A stretch of DNA of 54,236 bases from Streptomyces sp. NP-1717 (GTDB lineage Bacteria; Actinomycetota; Actinomycetes; Streptomycetales; Streptomycetaceae). How positions within the stretch are numbered: position 1 is the first letter of the stretch; every line of letters starts with the position of its first letter. The stretch is taken from NCBI RefSeq assembly GCF_022695985.1, contig NZ_JAAPBF010000030.1:1-54236 (forward strand), given 5' to 3'. The translations under genes were made by a program, and so were the position numbers. The notes under the pieces are model-generated. The model was not told the origin of the DNA and did not search any database. It worked only from the letters and a program-made list of their open reading frames with translations. Shown piece by piece: positions 44,437 to 53,065 of this stretch.

Positions 44437-45894
44437 ATGGCTTACGACGATCTTCGCTCTCTGCTCCGGGCGCTGGAGCGCGACGGTGACCTCAAGCGCA
44501 TCAAGGCCGAGGTCGATCCGTATCTGGAAGTCGGTGAGATCGTCGACCGGGTGAACAAGGCCGGCGGTCCCGCGCTTCTCTTCGAGAACGTCAAGGGCTC
44601 CGACATGCCCCTGGCGATGAACGTGTACGGGACGGACCGCCGGCTGCTCAAGGCGCTCGGGCTCACGTCGTACACGGACATCAGCGACAAGATCGGCGGG
44701 CTGCTCAAGCCCGAACTGCCGCAGGGTTTCGTGGGCGTGCGCGAGGCGTTCGGGAAGCTCGGCACGATGACGCACGTGCCGCCGAAGAAGGTCAAGCCCG
44801 GCAGCGCGCCCGTGCAGGAGGTCGTCCTCACCGGTGACGACGTCGACCTGGACCGGCTGCCCGCGCTGTTCACCTGGCCCGAGGACGGCGGCTCGTTCTT
44901 CAACCTCGGTCTGACACACACCAAACACCCCGAGACCGGCATCCGTAACCTCGGGCTGTACCGGCTCCAGCGCCACGACAAGCGCACCATCGGCATGCAC
45001 TGGCAGATCCACAAGGACAGCGCCAACCACTACCAGGTCGCCGCCAGGCGCGGTGAACGGCTGCCCGTCGCGATCGCCTTCGGCTGCCCGCCGGCCGTGA
45101 CGTACGCCTCCACCGCCCCGCTGCCGGGGGACATCGACGAGTACCTCTTCGCGGGGTTCGTCCAGGGCAAGCGGATCGAGATGGTCGACTGCCGTACGGT
45201 GCCGCTCCAGGTGCCGGCCAACGCCGAGGTCGTCATCGAGGGCTGGCTGGAGCCGGGCGAGATGCTGCCCGAGGGCCCGTTCGGCGACCACACCGGCTTC
45301 TACACGCCGCAGGAACCGTTCCCCGCGCTGACCATCGACTGCGTGACGATGCGCGAACGTCCGCTGCTCCAGTCGATCGTGGTCGGCCGGCCGCCGACGG
45401 AGGACGGTCCGCTGGGGCGTGCGACGGAACGGTTCTTCCTGCCGCTGCTCAAGATCATCGTGCCCGACATCGTGGACTACCACCTGCCCGAGTCGGGCGG
45501 CTTCCACAACTGCGCGATCGTCGCGATCGACAAGAAGTACCCGAAGCACGCGCAGAAGGTGATGCACGCCATCTGGGGCGCGCACATGATGTCCCTCACC
45601 AAACTGATCGTGGTCGTGGACGCCGACTGCGACGTGCACGATCTGCACGAGGTGTCCTGGCGGGCGCTGGGCAACACCGACTACGCGCGGGACCTGACGG
45701 TCGTGGAGGGCCCGGTCGACCACCTCGACCACTCCTCGTACCAGCAGTTCTGGGGTGGCAAGGCGGGCATCGACGCGACGCGCAAACTCCCCGAGGAGGG
45801 GTACACGCGGGACGGTGGCTGGCCGGAGATGGTCGAGTCCGACCCGGAGACCGCGGACCGGGTGACGAAGCGCTGGAGGGAGTACGGCCTGTGA
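44437..45894 (+). CDS. Menaquinone biosynthesis decarboxylase (UbiD family)
   Basis: 485-residue prenylated-FMN-dependent decarboxylase of the UbiD family; in the futalosine route it removes the carboxylate from the prenylated naphthoate (sometimes called MqnL). Seen: [17 protein letters not shown] at the N-terminus, [12 protein letters not shown], and [12 protein letters not shown] with the active-site Glu-rich region. Next gene mqnP overlaps it by 4 bp; the cofactor enzyme UbiX is encoded 1.7 kb downstream. Confidence 0.93.
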   Translation: MAYDDLRSLLRALERDGDLKRIKAEVDPYLEVGEIVDRVNKAGGPALLFENVKGSDMPLAMNVYGTDRRLLKALGLTSYTDISDKIGGLLKPELPQGFVGVREAFGKLGTMTHVPPKKVKPGSAPVQEVVLTGDDVDLDRLPALFTWPEDGGSFFNLGLTHTKHPETGIRNLGLYRLQRHDKRTIGMHWQIHKDSANHYQVAARRGERLPVAIAFGCPPAVTYASTAPLPGDIDEYLFAGFVQGKRIEMVDCRTVPLQVPANAEVVIEGWLEPGEMLPEGPFGDHTGFYTPQEPFPALTIDCVTMRERPLLQSIVVGRPPTEDGPLGRATERFFLPLLKIIVPDIVDYHLPESGGFHNCAIVAIDKKYPKHAQKVMHAIWGAHMMSLTKLIVVVDADCDVHDLHEVSWRALGNTDYARDLTVVEGPVDHLDHSSYQQFWGGKAGIDATRKLPEEGYTRDGGWPEMVESDPETADRVTKRWREYGL

Positions 45895-46838
45895 GCAGTG
45901 CCGCCGAGGGAGCCGACCGACTCGTCGGGCAGGGACGACAGGGCAGGCCGGGACCGGCGCCGTCCGGCAGCAGGACACGGGCGTTCCTGCGGCTCGTGAT
46001 GATCGAGCACTCGGTCTTCGCGCTGCCGTTCGCCTACATCGCCTCACTGACGGCCATGTTCCAGCTCGACAGGAACATCCACTGGGGCCGGCTGCTGCTC
46101 GTCACGGTCGCGATGGTGGGCCTGCGGACCTTCGCGATGGCCTGCAACCGGATCATCGACCGCGAGATCGACGCCCGTAACCCCCGCACCGCGAACCGGG
46201 AGTTGGTGACCGGCGCGGTGTCGGTGCGCTCCGCGTGGACCGGTGCGCTCGTCGCGCTCGTGGTCTTCCTCGGCGCCGCCGCCCTGCTGAACCCGCTCTG
46301 TCTGGTGCTCGCCCCCGTCGCCGTGGTCCCGATGGTCGTCTACCCGTACGGGAAGCGCTTCACGAACTTCCCGCACGCCATCCTCGGCCTCGCCCAGGCC
46401 ATGGGCCCGGTCGGCGCCTGGATCGCCGTCACCGGCGAGTGGTCCTGGGACGCGGTGATCCTCGGTCTCGCCGTCGGCATCTGGATCGGCGGCTTCGACC
46501 TGATCTTCGGCAGCCAGGACGTCGACGCGGACCGCGCGCACGGCGTGAAGTCCGTCCCGGCGCGCTTCGGCATCCCCGCCGCGCTGTACGGCGCGCGGGC
46601 CTGCCACGCCGTGACCACGGCCCTGCTGGTCTGGTACGCGCTGGCCACCGACGCGGGGCTGTTCTTCTGGATCGGCCTGCTGATCGTCGCCGCCGCGTTC
46701 CTCTACGAGCACCAGGTCGTGAAGCCGAACGACCTGTCCCGGCTCAACCGGGCCTTCTTCACCGTGAACGGCTTCATCGGGATGGCGCTCTTCATCTGCG
46801 CGCTGCTCGACCTGCTCGTACGCGGACTGACGGTCTGA
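45891..46838 (+). CDS. mqnP: Menaquinone biosynthesis prenyltransferase MqnP (UbiA family)
   Basis: 315-residue UbiA-type membrane prenyltransferase with about eight helices. The first Asp-rich motif is NRIIDREIDARNPRT (Asn86, Asp90, Asp94) and the second is GSQDVDADRAHG. It attaches the polyprenyl chain to the dihydroxynaphthoate. A 30-residue disordered N-terminus precedes the fold. The GTG overlaps the decarboxylase stop. Confidence 0.93.
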   Translation: MSSAAEGADRLVGQGRQGRPGPAPSGSRTRAFLRLVMIEHSVFALPFAYIASLTAMFQLDRNIHWGRLLLVTVAMVGLRTFAMACNRIIDREIDARNPRTANRELVTGAVSVRSAWTGALVALVVFLGAAALLNPLCLVLAPVAVVPMVVYPYGKRFTNFPHAILGLAQAMGPVGAWIAVTGEWSWDAVILGLAVGIWIGGFDLIFGSQDVDADRAHGVKSVPARFGIPAALYGARACHAVTTALLVWYALATDAGLFFWIGLLIVAAAFLYEHQVVKPNDLSRLNRAFFTVNGFIGMALFICALLDLLVRGLTV

Positions 46839-46863
46839 CGGCCCGAGCGGCCTCGGCACAGCT

Positions 46864-46901
46864 CGCCCGGCGGGTCAGGATATGAGCGCACCCGCCGGGC
46901 G
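46864..46901. terminator. Hairpin overlapping the rhomboid gene end
   Basis: 12-bp perfect inverted repeat (46864-46875 with 46890-46901) and a 14-nt loop. It lies between mqnP and the convergent rhomboid gene, and its right arm is within the last rhomboid codons. Confidence 0.6.
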
Positions 46902-47474
46902 CTTGGGCCTGCGGAACATGAACGCCGCCAGCACGCCGCCCACCAGCCCGAAGAGATGGCCCTGCCAGCTCACGGACGGATTGGTCGGCAGCACGCCCCA
47001 CAGCGCGGAGCCGTACATCACCAGGACCAGCAGGCCCACCACGATGTCCACCGCGCTGCGGTTCACGAAGCCGCGGACCAGCAGATAACCGAGCAGCCCG
47101 AAGACCACGCCCGAGGCACCCGCCGTCACCGAGTTGTCCGCGGCGGTGAGCCAGACGCCCAGACCGCCGACGACCATGATCGTGAGGACCACGCGCACGA
47201 AGCGGCCTATGCCGCTGAGCGCCGCGAGGAAGCCGAGCACGAGCAGTGGCACGGCGTTCGACGCAAGATGGTCGAAGCCGTGGTGCAGGAAGGCCATCGG
47301 GATGATGTCGCGCAGCTCGCCCAGCTCCCGCGGGCTCAGTCCGTACGTCCCCAGCGCGCCTGTCGAGGTGTCCACGGCCTCCAGGACCCAGAGCAGCGCG
47401 ACCCAGCCCAGCATGAGACCGGCCGCCGCCTTGATACGGCGCACCGCGGTCCTGTCGATGGATGAATCCGGCAT
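46875..47474 (-). CDS. Rhomboid family intramembrane serine protease
   Basis: 199-residue protein with six helices. The catalytic dyad is intact: TAGASGVVFG with Ser121 and SWQGHLFG with His173. HHGFDHLASN (His65/His69, Asn73) supplies the oxyanion side. The ATG at 47474 follows GGGGGG. It cleaves unknown membrane substrates. It sits on the opposite strand inside the menaquinone gene run. Confidence 0.93.
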   Translation of the reverse strand: MPDSSIDRTAVRRIKAAAGLMLGWVALLWVLEAVDTSTGALGTYGLSPRELGELRDIIPMAFLHHGFDHLASNAVPLLVLGFLAALSGIGRFVRVVLTIMVVGGLGVWLTAADNSVTAGASGVVFGLLGYLLVRGFVNRSAVDIVVGLLVLVMYGSALWGVLPTNPSVSWQGHLFGLVGGVLAAFMFRRPKRPAGALIS

Positions 47475-47567
47475 GTCGCCCCCCAACGGTTCTCGCGTTC
47501 CCACCCCGGGAACGCGCGAGGTACCGTCCCCGGTTCCTGCTTCGGGGCGCCGGATAAGGTCGGAGGC

Positions 47568-48332
47568 GTGAAACCCGGATCGGACCACGAGGACCATGAG
47601 GCCCGCGACCGCGAGCACGGGCGGAGCGGCGGGCGGCCCGCGGTGCGGCCCCGGCGGCCGTGGGTCGTCGGAGTCTCCGGCGCGTCGGGGACCCCGTACG
47701 CGGCGGCCGTGCTGCGCGGGCTGCTCGACGCCGGCGAGAGCGTCGACCTGATCGTCAGCCGCGCGTCCCGGCTCACGCTGCTCGACGAGACGGGGATCTC
47801 CTTCCGGGACGCGCACTGGCCGGACGATCTGCGGGCGTGGCTGGCCCGGGGCGCCGACGGGAAGCCGGACACCTTCGCCCCCGACGTGTCGGACGTACGG
47901 CACTGGGCCGCCGGTGATCTGGCGGCCGGCCCGTCCTCCGGGTCGTACCCGGTCAGGGGGATGCTGATCGTCCCCGCCTCCACCGCCTGTGTGGCCGGCG
48001 TCGCGCTCGGGCTCTCGAAGGACCTGCTGCAACGCGCGGCGAGCGTCACGCTCAAGGAGCGCCGCCGGCTGGTGGTCGCTGTCCGGGAGACCCCCTTGGG
48101 CGGACAGACCCTGAAGCATCTGGTGACCCTGGACGAGGCGGGCGCCGTGGTGCTGCCCGCGTCCCCGGGTTTCTACGCGGGGGCGACGCACATCCAGGAT
48201 CTGGTGGACTTCGTCGCCGGGCGGGTGCTGGACGCGGCGGGGGTGCCGCACCGGCTGTACCGCCGCTGGGAAGGGGAACTGGGCGCTTCCCGTACCGGTC
48301 CCGAGCCGGCGCCGGACTCCGAAGCGCGCTAG
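47568..48332 (+). CDS. ubiX: UbiX family flavin prenyltransferase
   Basis: 254 residues; makes prenylated FMN for the UbiD-type decarboxylase encoded upstream. Motifs are VGVSGASGTPYAAAVL for FMN, VPASTACVAGVALG, and RRLVVAVRETPLG with the phosphate-binding Arg. The mid-region carries a 20-residue insert (RAWLARGADGKPDTFAPDV). The start is uncertain: GTG 47568 has GGAGG only one base away, and GTG 47643 gives an N-terminus closer to the family. The C-terminal tail is disordered. Confidence 0.9.
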   Translation: MKPGSDHEDHEARDREHGRSGGRPAVRPRRPWVVGVSGASGTPYAAAVLRGLLDAGESVDLIVSRASRLTLLDETGISFRDAHWPDDLRAWLARGADGKPDTFAPDVSDVRHWAAGDLAAGPSSGSYPVRGMLIVPASTACVAGVALGLSKDLLQRAASVTLKERRRLVVAVRETPLGGQTLKHLVTLDEAGAVVLPASPGFYAGATHIQDLVDFVAGRVLDAAGVPHRLYRRWEGELGASRTGPEPAPDSEAR

Positions 48333-48376
48333 CGATCCCTCCTTTCGCATCACCGCACTCGCCACACTGCCTTAGA

Positions 48377-48402
48377 TTGCATACATCAACTTGCGAGATT
48401 GC
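48377..48402 (+). promoter_or_regulatory. AT-rich TTGC repeats upstream of Lrp gene
   Basis: TTGC occurs at 48377, 48391 and 48399 (GATTGC at the first and last), in an AT-rich patch 25-50 bp before the Lrp start codon. Suits autoregulation by the Lrp-type protein. Confidence 0.35.
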
Positions 48403-48426
48403 TGAACAATGGAAGGCTTCAGGCAT

Positions 48427-48882
48427 ATGGACGCCGTGGATAGACAGCTCATCCAGGCCCTCAGGGAGAACGGCAGAGCTTCGTACGCCGAACTCGGCCG
48501 GCTCGTCGGGCTCTCCGGGCCCAGCGTCACCGACCGCATCAACCGGCTGGAGGCCGCCGGCGTCATCATCGGCTACCGCGCCACCGTCGACTCGGCGTCG
48601 CTGGGCCTCGGTGTCACCGCGCTGATCGGCATCTCGCTCTCCGACGCCGCCGACCACGAGGACGTCGCGCACCGCTTGCGCGGTCTGGGCGAGATCGAGG
48701 ACTGCTGGTTCATCGCGGGCGACGACTCGTACATGCTCAAGGTCCGCGCCGGGGACGTCGACGGTCTGGAGAAGACGATCCGCCGCCTCGGCAGTACGAA
48801 GGGCGTCTCGCGGACCCGGACGACCATCGTGCTCTCCACCAAGTGGGAGAACCGGGTCGGCGAGCTTCCCGACGAGACGTAG
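48427..48882 (+). CDS. Lrp/AsnC family transcriptional regulator
   Basis: 151 residues. An N-terminal winged HTH (MDAVDRQLIQALRENGRASY ... SVTDRINRLEAAG) is followed by a RAM ligand-binding domain (about 65-145). The ATG at 48427 has the canonical family N-terminus and GGAAGG 10 nt upstream; the ATG at 48409 would add six residues. It lies between ubiX and mqnE and may control menaquinone genes or only itself. Confidence 0.9.
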   Translation: MDAVDRQLIQALRENGRASYAELGRLVGLSGPSVTDRINRLEAAGVIIGYRATVDSASLGLGVTALIGISLSDAADHEDVAHRLRGLGEIEDCWFIAGDDSYMLKVRAGDVDGLEKTIRRLGSTKGVSRTRTTIVLSTKWENRVGELPDET

Positions 48883-48952
48883 GCGTACGGTTGGTGAAGT
48901 CTGGTAACCGGGCGTTCGGTGGACATATGACACTCACAGTGGGAGGCGCCGC

Positions 48953-50131
48953 ATGACTGCATCTGTCATGGATGTGGGGCTCAAGCGCGAGTTGGAGGAG
49001 AAGGTCAGAGCGGGTGAGCGGCTGACCCGCGAGGACGGGATCGCCCTCTACGAGTCGGACGATCTGGCCTGGCTCGGCGGTCTCGCGCACGAGGTGCGGA
49101 CGCGCAAGAACGGTGACGTCGTCCACTTCAACGTCAACCGTCACCTCAACATGACGAACGTGTGCACCGCGTCGTGCGCGTACTGCTCGTTCCAGCGCAA
49201 GCCGGGCGAGAAGGACGCGTACACGATGCGCATCGAGGAGGCGGTCCGCCTCGCGACGGAGATGCGCGGCGAGAGCCTGACCGAGCTGCACATCGTCAAC
49301 GGGCTGCACCCGACGCTCCCCTGGCGCTACTACCCGCGCTCGCTGAGGGCTCTCAAGGAGGCGCTGCCGGAGGTCTCGCTGAAGGCGTTCACGGCCACCG
49401 AGATTCATCACTTCGAGACCATCTCCGGATTGACGGCCAGTGAGATCCTCGACGAGCTGATCGACGCCGGGCTCGAATCGCTGACGGGCGGTGGCGCCGA
49501 GATCTTCGACTGGGAGGTCAGGCAGCACATCGTCGACCACCGCACGCACTGGGAGGACTGGTCGCGTATCCACCGGCTCGCGCACGAGAAGGGTCTCAAG
49601 ACCCCGTGCACGATGCTGTACGGCCACGTCGAGGAGCCCAGGCACCGGGTCGACCACGTGCTGCGGCTGCGTGAACTCCAGGACGAGACCGGCGGTTTCC
49701 AGGTCTTCATCCCGCTGCGCTACCAGCACGACTTCGTGGACATGCAGGACGGCAAGGTCCGCAACCTCCTCCAGGCGCGTACGACGATGGCGACCGGCGC
49801 CGAGGCGCTGAAGACGTTCGCCGTCTCGCGGCTGCTGTTCGACAACGTCCCGCACGTCAAGGTCTTCTGGGTGATGCACGGCGTGCAGACCGCCCAACTC
49901 GCGCTCCAGCACGGGGCGGACGACATGGACGGCTCGGTCGTCGAGTACAAGATCACGCACGACGCGGACAACTACGGAACGCCGAACAAGCTCGGCCGTG
50001 AGGATCTGCTCGACCTGATCCGCGACGCCGGCTTCCGCCCCGTCGAGCGCAACACGCGCTACGAGATCATCCGGGAGTACCCGGGCCCCGACGAGGACCG
50101 TCGCGAAACGCCGCAGCCGATGCGGCTCTGA
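48953..50131 (+). CDS. mqnE: Aminofutalosine synthase MqnE (radical SAM)
   Basis: 392-residue radical SAM enzyme that joins adenosine from SAM to the chorismate-derived 3-[(1-carboxyvinyl)oxy]benzoate, giving aminofutalosine, an early step of the futalosine menaquinone pathway. The cluster motif is CTASCAYC (Cys71, Cys75, Cys78), with HFNVNRHLNMTN before it and TGGGAEIFDW and FIPLRYQHDFV downstream. GGGAGG precedes the ATG. Followed by a clear terminator. Confidence 0.96.
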   Translation: MTASVMDVGLKRELEEKVRAGERLTREDGIALYESDDLAWLGGLAHEVRTRKNGDVVHFNVNRHLNMTNVCTASCAYCSFQRKPGEKDAYTMRIEEAVRLATEMRGESLTELHIVNGLHPTLPWRYYPRSLRALKEALPEVSLKAFTATEIHHFETISGLTASEILDELIDAGLESLTGGGAEIFDWEVRQHIVDHRTHWEDWSRIHRLAHEKGLKTPCTMLYGHVEEPRHRVDHVLRLRELQDETGGFQVFIPLRYQHDFVDMQDGKVRNLLQARTTMATGAEALKTFAVSRLLFDNVPHVKVFWVMHGVQTAQLALQHGADDMDGSVVEYKITHDADNYGTPNKLGREDLLDLIRDAGFRPVERNTRYEIIREYPGPDEDRRETPQPMRL

Positions 50132-50156
50132 GCCGTCGGCGCATTCCCGTTGAGCG

Positions 50157-50179
50157 GCCCCAGCTCGCTGAGCTGGGGC
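50157..50179 (+). terminator. Terminator of mqnE
   Basis: GCCCCAGCTC / GAGCTGGGGC, a 10-bp perfect stem with a 3-nt loop, followed by a T-containing tract. 26 nt after the stop. Confidence 0.9.
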
Positions 50180-50236
50180 TTCTCGCGTTTCGGGACAGGG
50201 TTGAGGGTTCGACTCGGTAATGGTTACTGTGAGGAA

Positions 50237-50761
50237 ATGCCGCTTACGTTCATCCTGGACCCGCCCACCGACCCGGCCCTCCGTGACGGCGTCGTCGCGC
50301 TCTGGACGGACGTCTCCGACGCGGGCGGCGCCGTCGGTTTCGTACCGCCGGTGAACCCCGACGACGTACGCGCCGAACTCGTCAAGCACCTCGCGTCCAT
50401 GGCCGAGGGCCGGACCCGGCTGCTCGTGGGGCTGGACGAGGAGGGCGCCGTGGCCGCCACGGCGTTCCTCACGTACAACACCCACCGGCTGATGCGGCAC
50501 TGGGTCTGGCTGTACACGGTGATGGTCCACCCGCGCCACCAGGGCAAGGGGTACGGCCGCGATCTGATGCGCGCGGCGGCCGACGCCGCACGCGGCTTCG
50601 ACGGCATCGAGGCGATACGGCTCACCTGCCGGGGCGGCACGGGCGTGGACGCCTTCTACGCGTCGTGCGGCTACAAGGAGGTCGGACGGGTGCCGGACGC
50701 GATACGGGTGGCGCCCGGCGACGACCGCGACGACATCACGATGCTGCTGCCGCTGCACTGA
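50237..50761 (+). CDS. GNAT family N-acetyltransferase
   Basis: 174 residues. The acetyl-CoA site is VMVHPRHQGKGYGRDLMRAA, and YASCGYKEVGR is the C-terminal motif. The ATG at 50237 has GAGGAA close upstream; the frame start at 50150 would run through the mqnE terminator. Substrate unknown. Confidence 0.88.
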   Translation: MPLTFILDPPTDPALRDGVVALWTDVSDAGGAVGFVPPVNPDDVRAELVKHLASMAEGRTRLLVGLDEEGAVAATAFLTYNTHRLMRHWVWLYTVMVHPRHQGKGYGRDLMRAAADAARGFDGIEAIRLTCRGGTGVDAFYASCGYKEVGRVPDAIRVAPGDDRDDITMLLPLH

Positions 50762-50869
50762 GGCGGCGGGCCGCGGCGGCCTGAGCCAACCCTCCGATAA
50801 GGGACGCCGGGCGGCGTGCTTCACTGGTCGGGTACGCCGCCACGAGGAGCACGAGGAGAGAGGGCCGCT

Positions 50870-51166
50870 GTGACCGCCGCCAGAACGAGCGCCACCATCC
50901 GCTACACCGCGATGCGCCTGGGCATCTTCGTCGGCAGCTTCGTGGTCGTCGCCGCCCTGGTCCAGTTCGGCGTGCTGCCCAAGGGACTCGGCGACTCCAA
51001 CTTCGTCTGGGTGCTGCTGCTCGCGCTCGTCATCTCCGCGCCGCTCAGCTTCGTCCTGCTGCGCAAGCAGCGTGACGAGATGTCCGCGCAGATCGTCGGC
51101 AAGGTCGACGGCGCGAAGGCCAGGCTCGAGGCGAACCGCGCGCAGGAGGACGGCGCCGTCCAGTAG
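50870..51166 (+). CDS. DUF4229 membrane protein
   Basis: 98 residues with two membrane helices (about 16-34 and 46-64) and a short basic, coiled C-terminus (LLRKQRDEMSAQIVGKVDG), the DUF4229 pattern of actinobacteria. The GTG at 50870 follows GAGGAGAGAGG. Function unknown. Confidence 0.82.
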   Translation: MTAARTSATIRYTAMRLGIFVGSFVVVAALVQFGVLPKGLGDSNFVWVLLLALVISAPLSFVLLRKQRDEMSAQIVGKVDGAKARLEANRAQEDGAVQ

Positions 51167-51230
51167 GACGCCGGCCCGTCCCGTATAAGCGCCGCGTAAG
51201 TTTCGTCACATCCGTACGCCGCACCAGCAC

Positions 51231-51255
51231 GCCCCAGCCCCTTCCGGGCTGGGGC
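51231..51255 (+). terminator. Terminator of DUF4229 gene
   Basis: GCCCCAGCCC / GGGCTGGGGC with a 5-nt loop, 10-bp perfect stem. Confidence 0.85.
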
Positions 51256-51290
51256 ATCGGTGTTTCCGGGGCCGTCGGCGTACCCGATAC

Positions 51291-51309
51291 CTCAAAGCGG
51301 GCCTTTGAG
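51291..51309. promoter_or_regulatory. Inverted repeat overlapping the leader-peptide promoter
   Basis: CTCAAAG and CTTTGAG with a 5-bp spacer. The right arm covers the -35 element (TTGAGT at 51305), so a bound repressor would block initiation. Confidence 0.5.
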
Positions 51310-51334
51310 TATCCATAAGTCCCGGTGTTAATGT
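51305..51334 (+). promoter_or_regulatory. Promoter for leader peptide and symporter
   Basis: TTGAGT (51305-51310) and TAATGT (51329-51334) are 18 bp apart. The expected start site is within a base or so of the leader ATG at 51342, so the mRNA would be leaderless. Confidence 0.6.
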
Positions 51335-51341
51335 ACTGGGC

Positions 51342-51446
51342 ATGAAGACATCAGTGCGCCCTCATGCCGCGAGCGTGCCGCTCGTGGCGCGCCTGCATGT
51401 CGACCTCTGCCGCTGCATGTCCGCGGTCTGTAGCGGCTCGCTCTGA
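51342..51446 (+). CDS. Putative leader peptide (HVDLC type)
   Basis: 34 residues containing VARLHVDLCRCMSAVC. This matches the RLHVDLxRxxSAxC actinobacterial leader peptides that precede sulphur and transport genes. There are three cysteines (23, 25, 30). No ribosome site precedes it, and the promoter geometry predicts a leaderless start. It ends 107 bp before the symporter start. Ribosome stalling at Cys codons could control the downstream gene; that mechanism is known for other actinobacterial Cys-rich leaders and is inferred here. Confidence 0.8.
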   Translation: MKTSVRPHAASVPLVARLHVDLCRCMSAVCSGSL

Positions 51447-51553
51447 TCCGAGCCCGCTTCATGCGGCGGCGCCACTTCTGACGCACGGGCGCCGCACCCC
51501 CCAGTTCCACCCCCTCGTCCCCGTACCGCCGTATGCCCAACTGGAGTGTGTCC

Positions 51554-52930
51554 GTGTCCGCGAATTCCGAGCCCGCCACCACCGGCAAGGCCGACCAGGC
51601 CGCCAAGCCGGCCGGTTCGGGCCCAGGTTTCTCCCTGCCCAAGGTCCCGTTCTGGGCCCAGATCGTCGCCGGTCTCGTCCTCGGCGTCCTGCTCGGCTGG
51701 CTCGCCCGCAGCCAGGACATCACCTGGCTGTACACCACGCTCGACAAAATAGGCGGCATCTTCATCCAGCTCCTGAAGCTGGCCGTCGCCCCGCTGGTCT
51801 TCTTCGCGATCCTCGTGTCGATCACCAACCTCCGCAAGGTCAACAACGCCGCCAGGCTCGCCTCGCGCACCCTGCTCTGGTTCATGATCACGTCACTGAT
51901 CGCCGTCGCCATCGGCATCACGATCGGCCTGATCACCAACCCGGGCTCCGGCACCGGCCTCACCCCCAAGGACGGCGCCAAGCCGGAGGGTTCGGGCTCC
52001 TGGATCGACTTCCTCACCGGCATCGTGCCGACGGACGTGATCACCCCGTTCACCGAACTCAACGTCCTCCAGATCGTCTTCATGGCCGCCGTCGCCGGTA
52101 TCGCCGCGCTCAAGCTCGGCGACCGCGCCGCGCCGATCCTCGCGCTGAGCGAGTCGGTGCTCGAACTGCTCCAGAAGGCGCTGTGGTGGGTCATCCGCCT
52201 CGCCCCGATCGGCACCGTCGGCCTCATCGGCTACGCCATCGCGGACTACGGCTGGGACCTGATCGGCGACTACGCGACCTTCACCGCCGACGTGTACATC
52301 GGCTGCGCCCTGGTCCTCTTCGGCGTCTACCCGCTGCTGCTCGCCACGGTCGCCAAGGTCAGCCCCCTCCAGTTCTTCAAGGGCGCCTGGCCCGCGATCC
52401 AGCTCGCCTTCGTCTCCCGCTCCTCGGTCGGCACGATGCCCGTCACCGTGCGGGTGACCGAGCGCCTCGGCGTGCCGAAGGAGTACACGAGCTTCGCCGT
52501 CCCGTTCGGCGCCACCACCAAGATGGACGGCTGCGCCGCGATCTACCCGGCGCTGGCGGCGATCTTCATCGCGGAGATCTTCAACGTCCAGCTCGGCATC
52601 CAGGACTACCTGCTGATCGCCTTCGTCTCGGTCGTCGGCTCGGCGGCCACGGCGGGCCTCACCGGCGCGACGGTCATGCTGACCCTGACCCTCTCCACGC
52701 TGGGTCTGCCGCTGGAGGGCGTGGGTCTGCTGATCGCCATCGACCCGATCCTGGACATGATGCGCACGGCGACGAACGTTGCCGGACAAGTTGTAGCACC
52801 GGTCATCGTCGCGGCCCGCGAGAAGATCCTGGACCACGACAAGTACAACTCGGTGCACGGTTCGCCGATTGATGAGGAGTCGGAGACCCGCGAGGTGGAG
52901 CACAAGGCTGCTGTCCCTGCCGCTGTGTAA
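51554..52930 (+). CDS. Dicarboxylate/amino acid:cation symporter (DAACS family)
   Basis: 458-residue membrane transporter of the glutamate/dicarboxylate/cystine symporter family, with eight helices and two re-entrant loops. The signature loop is SRSSVGTMPVT, followed by FAVPFGATTKMDGCAAIYPA and DPILDMMRTATNVAG. The GTG at 51554 is 7 nt after CTGGAG; the ATG at 51533 has no ribosome site. The SRSSxGT loop seems closer to cystine (TcyP-like) than C4-dicarboxylate members, from memory. With the upstream Cys-containing leader, cystine or another sulphur compound is a plausible substrate. Confidence 0.9.
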   Translation: MSANSEPATTGKADQAAKPAGSGPGFSLPKVPFWAQIVAGLVLGVLLGWLARSQDITWLYTTLDKIGGIFIQLLKLAVAPLVFFAILVSITNLRKVNNAARLASRTLLWFMITSLIAVAIGITIGLITNPGSGTGLTPKDGAKPEGSGSWIDFLTGIVPTDVITPFTELNVLQIVFMAAVAGIAALKLGDRAAPILALSESVLELLQKALWWVIRLAPIGTVGLIGYAIADYGWDLIGDYATFTADVYIGCALVLFGVYPLLLATVAKVSPLQFFKGAWPAIQLAFVSRSSVGTMPVTVRVTERLGVPKEYTSFAVPFGATTKMDGCAAIYPALAAIFIAEIFNVQLGIQDYLLIAFVSVVGSAATAGLTGATVMLTLTLSTLGLPLEGVGLLIAIDPILDMMRTATNVAGQVVAPVIVAAREKILDHDKYNSVHGSPIDEESETREVEHKAAVPAAV

Positions 52931-52943
52931 GCGCCACGCTTTG

Positions 52944-52983
52944 ACGCCGCCCGCGCCCGAAAGAGTCGGTGCGCGGGCGGCGT
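52944..52983. terminator. Terminator after symporter
   Basis: 13-bp perfect inverted repeat (52944-52956 with 52971-52983) and a 14-nt loop, between the symporter and the convergent TPR gene. Confidence 0.75.
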
Positions 52984-53065
52984 TGTCGCCGTTCCACCGT
53001 GCAGTTCGACCAAACCACCACGGGTCACCACGAGCTCCGCGCTCCGGTTCGGAGGCGAGCTGTTG

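Noticed and set aside
48737..50824. 695-codon frame on the minus strand
   Set aside because: Antisense to mqnE and crosses its terminator.
51533..51553. ATG at 51533 as the symporter start
   Set aside because: No ribosome site; GTG 51554 has CTGGAG at ideal spacing.
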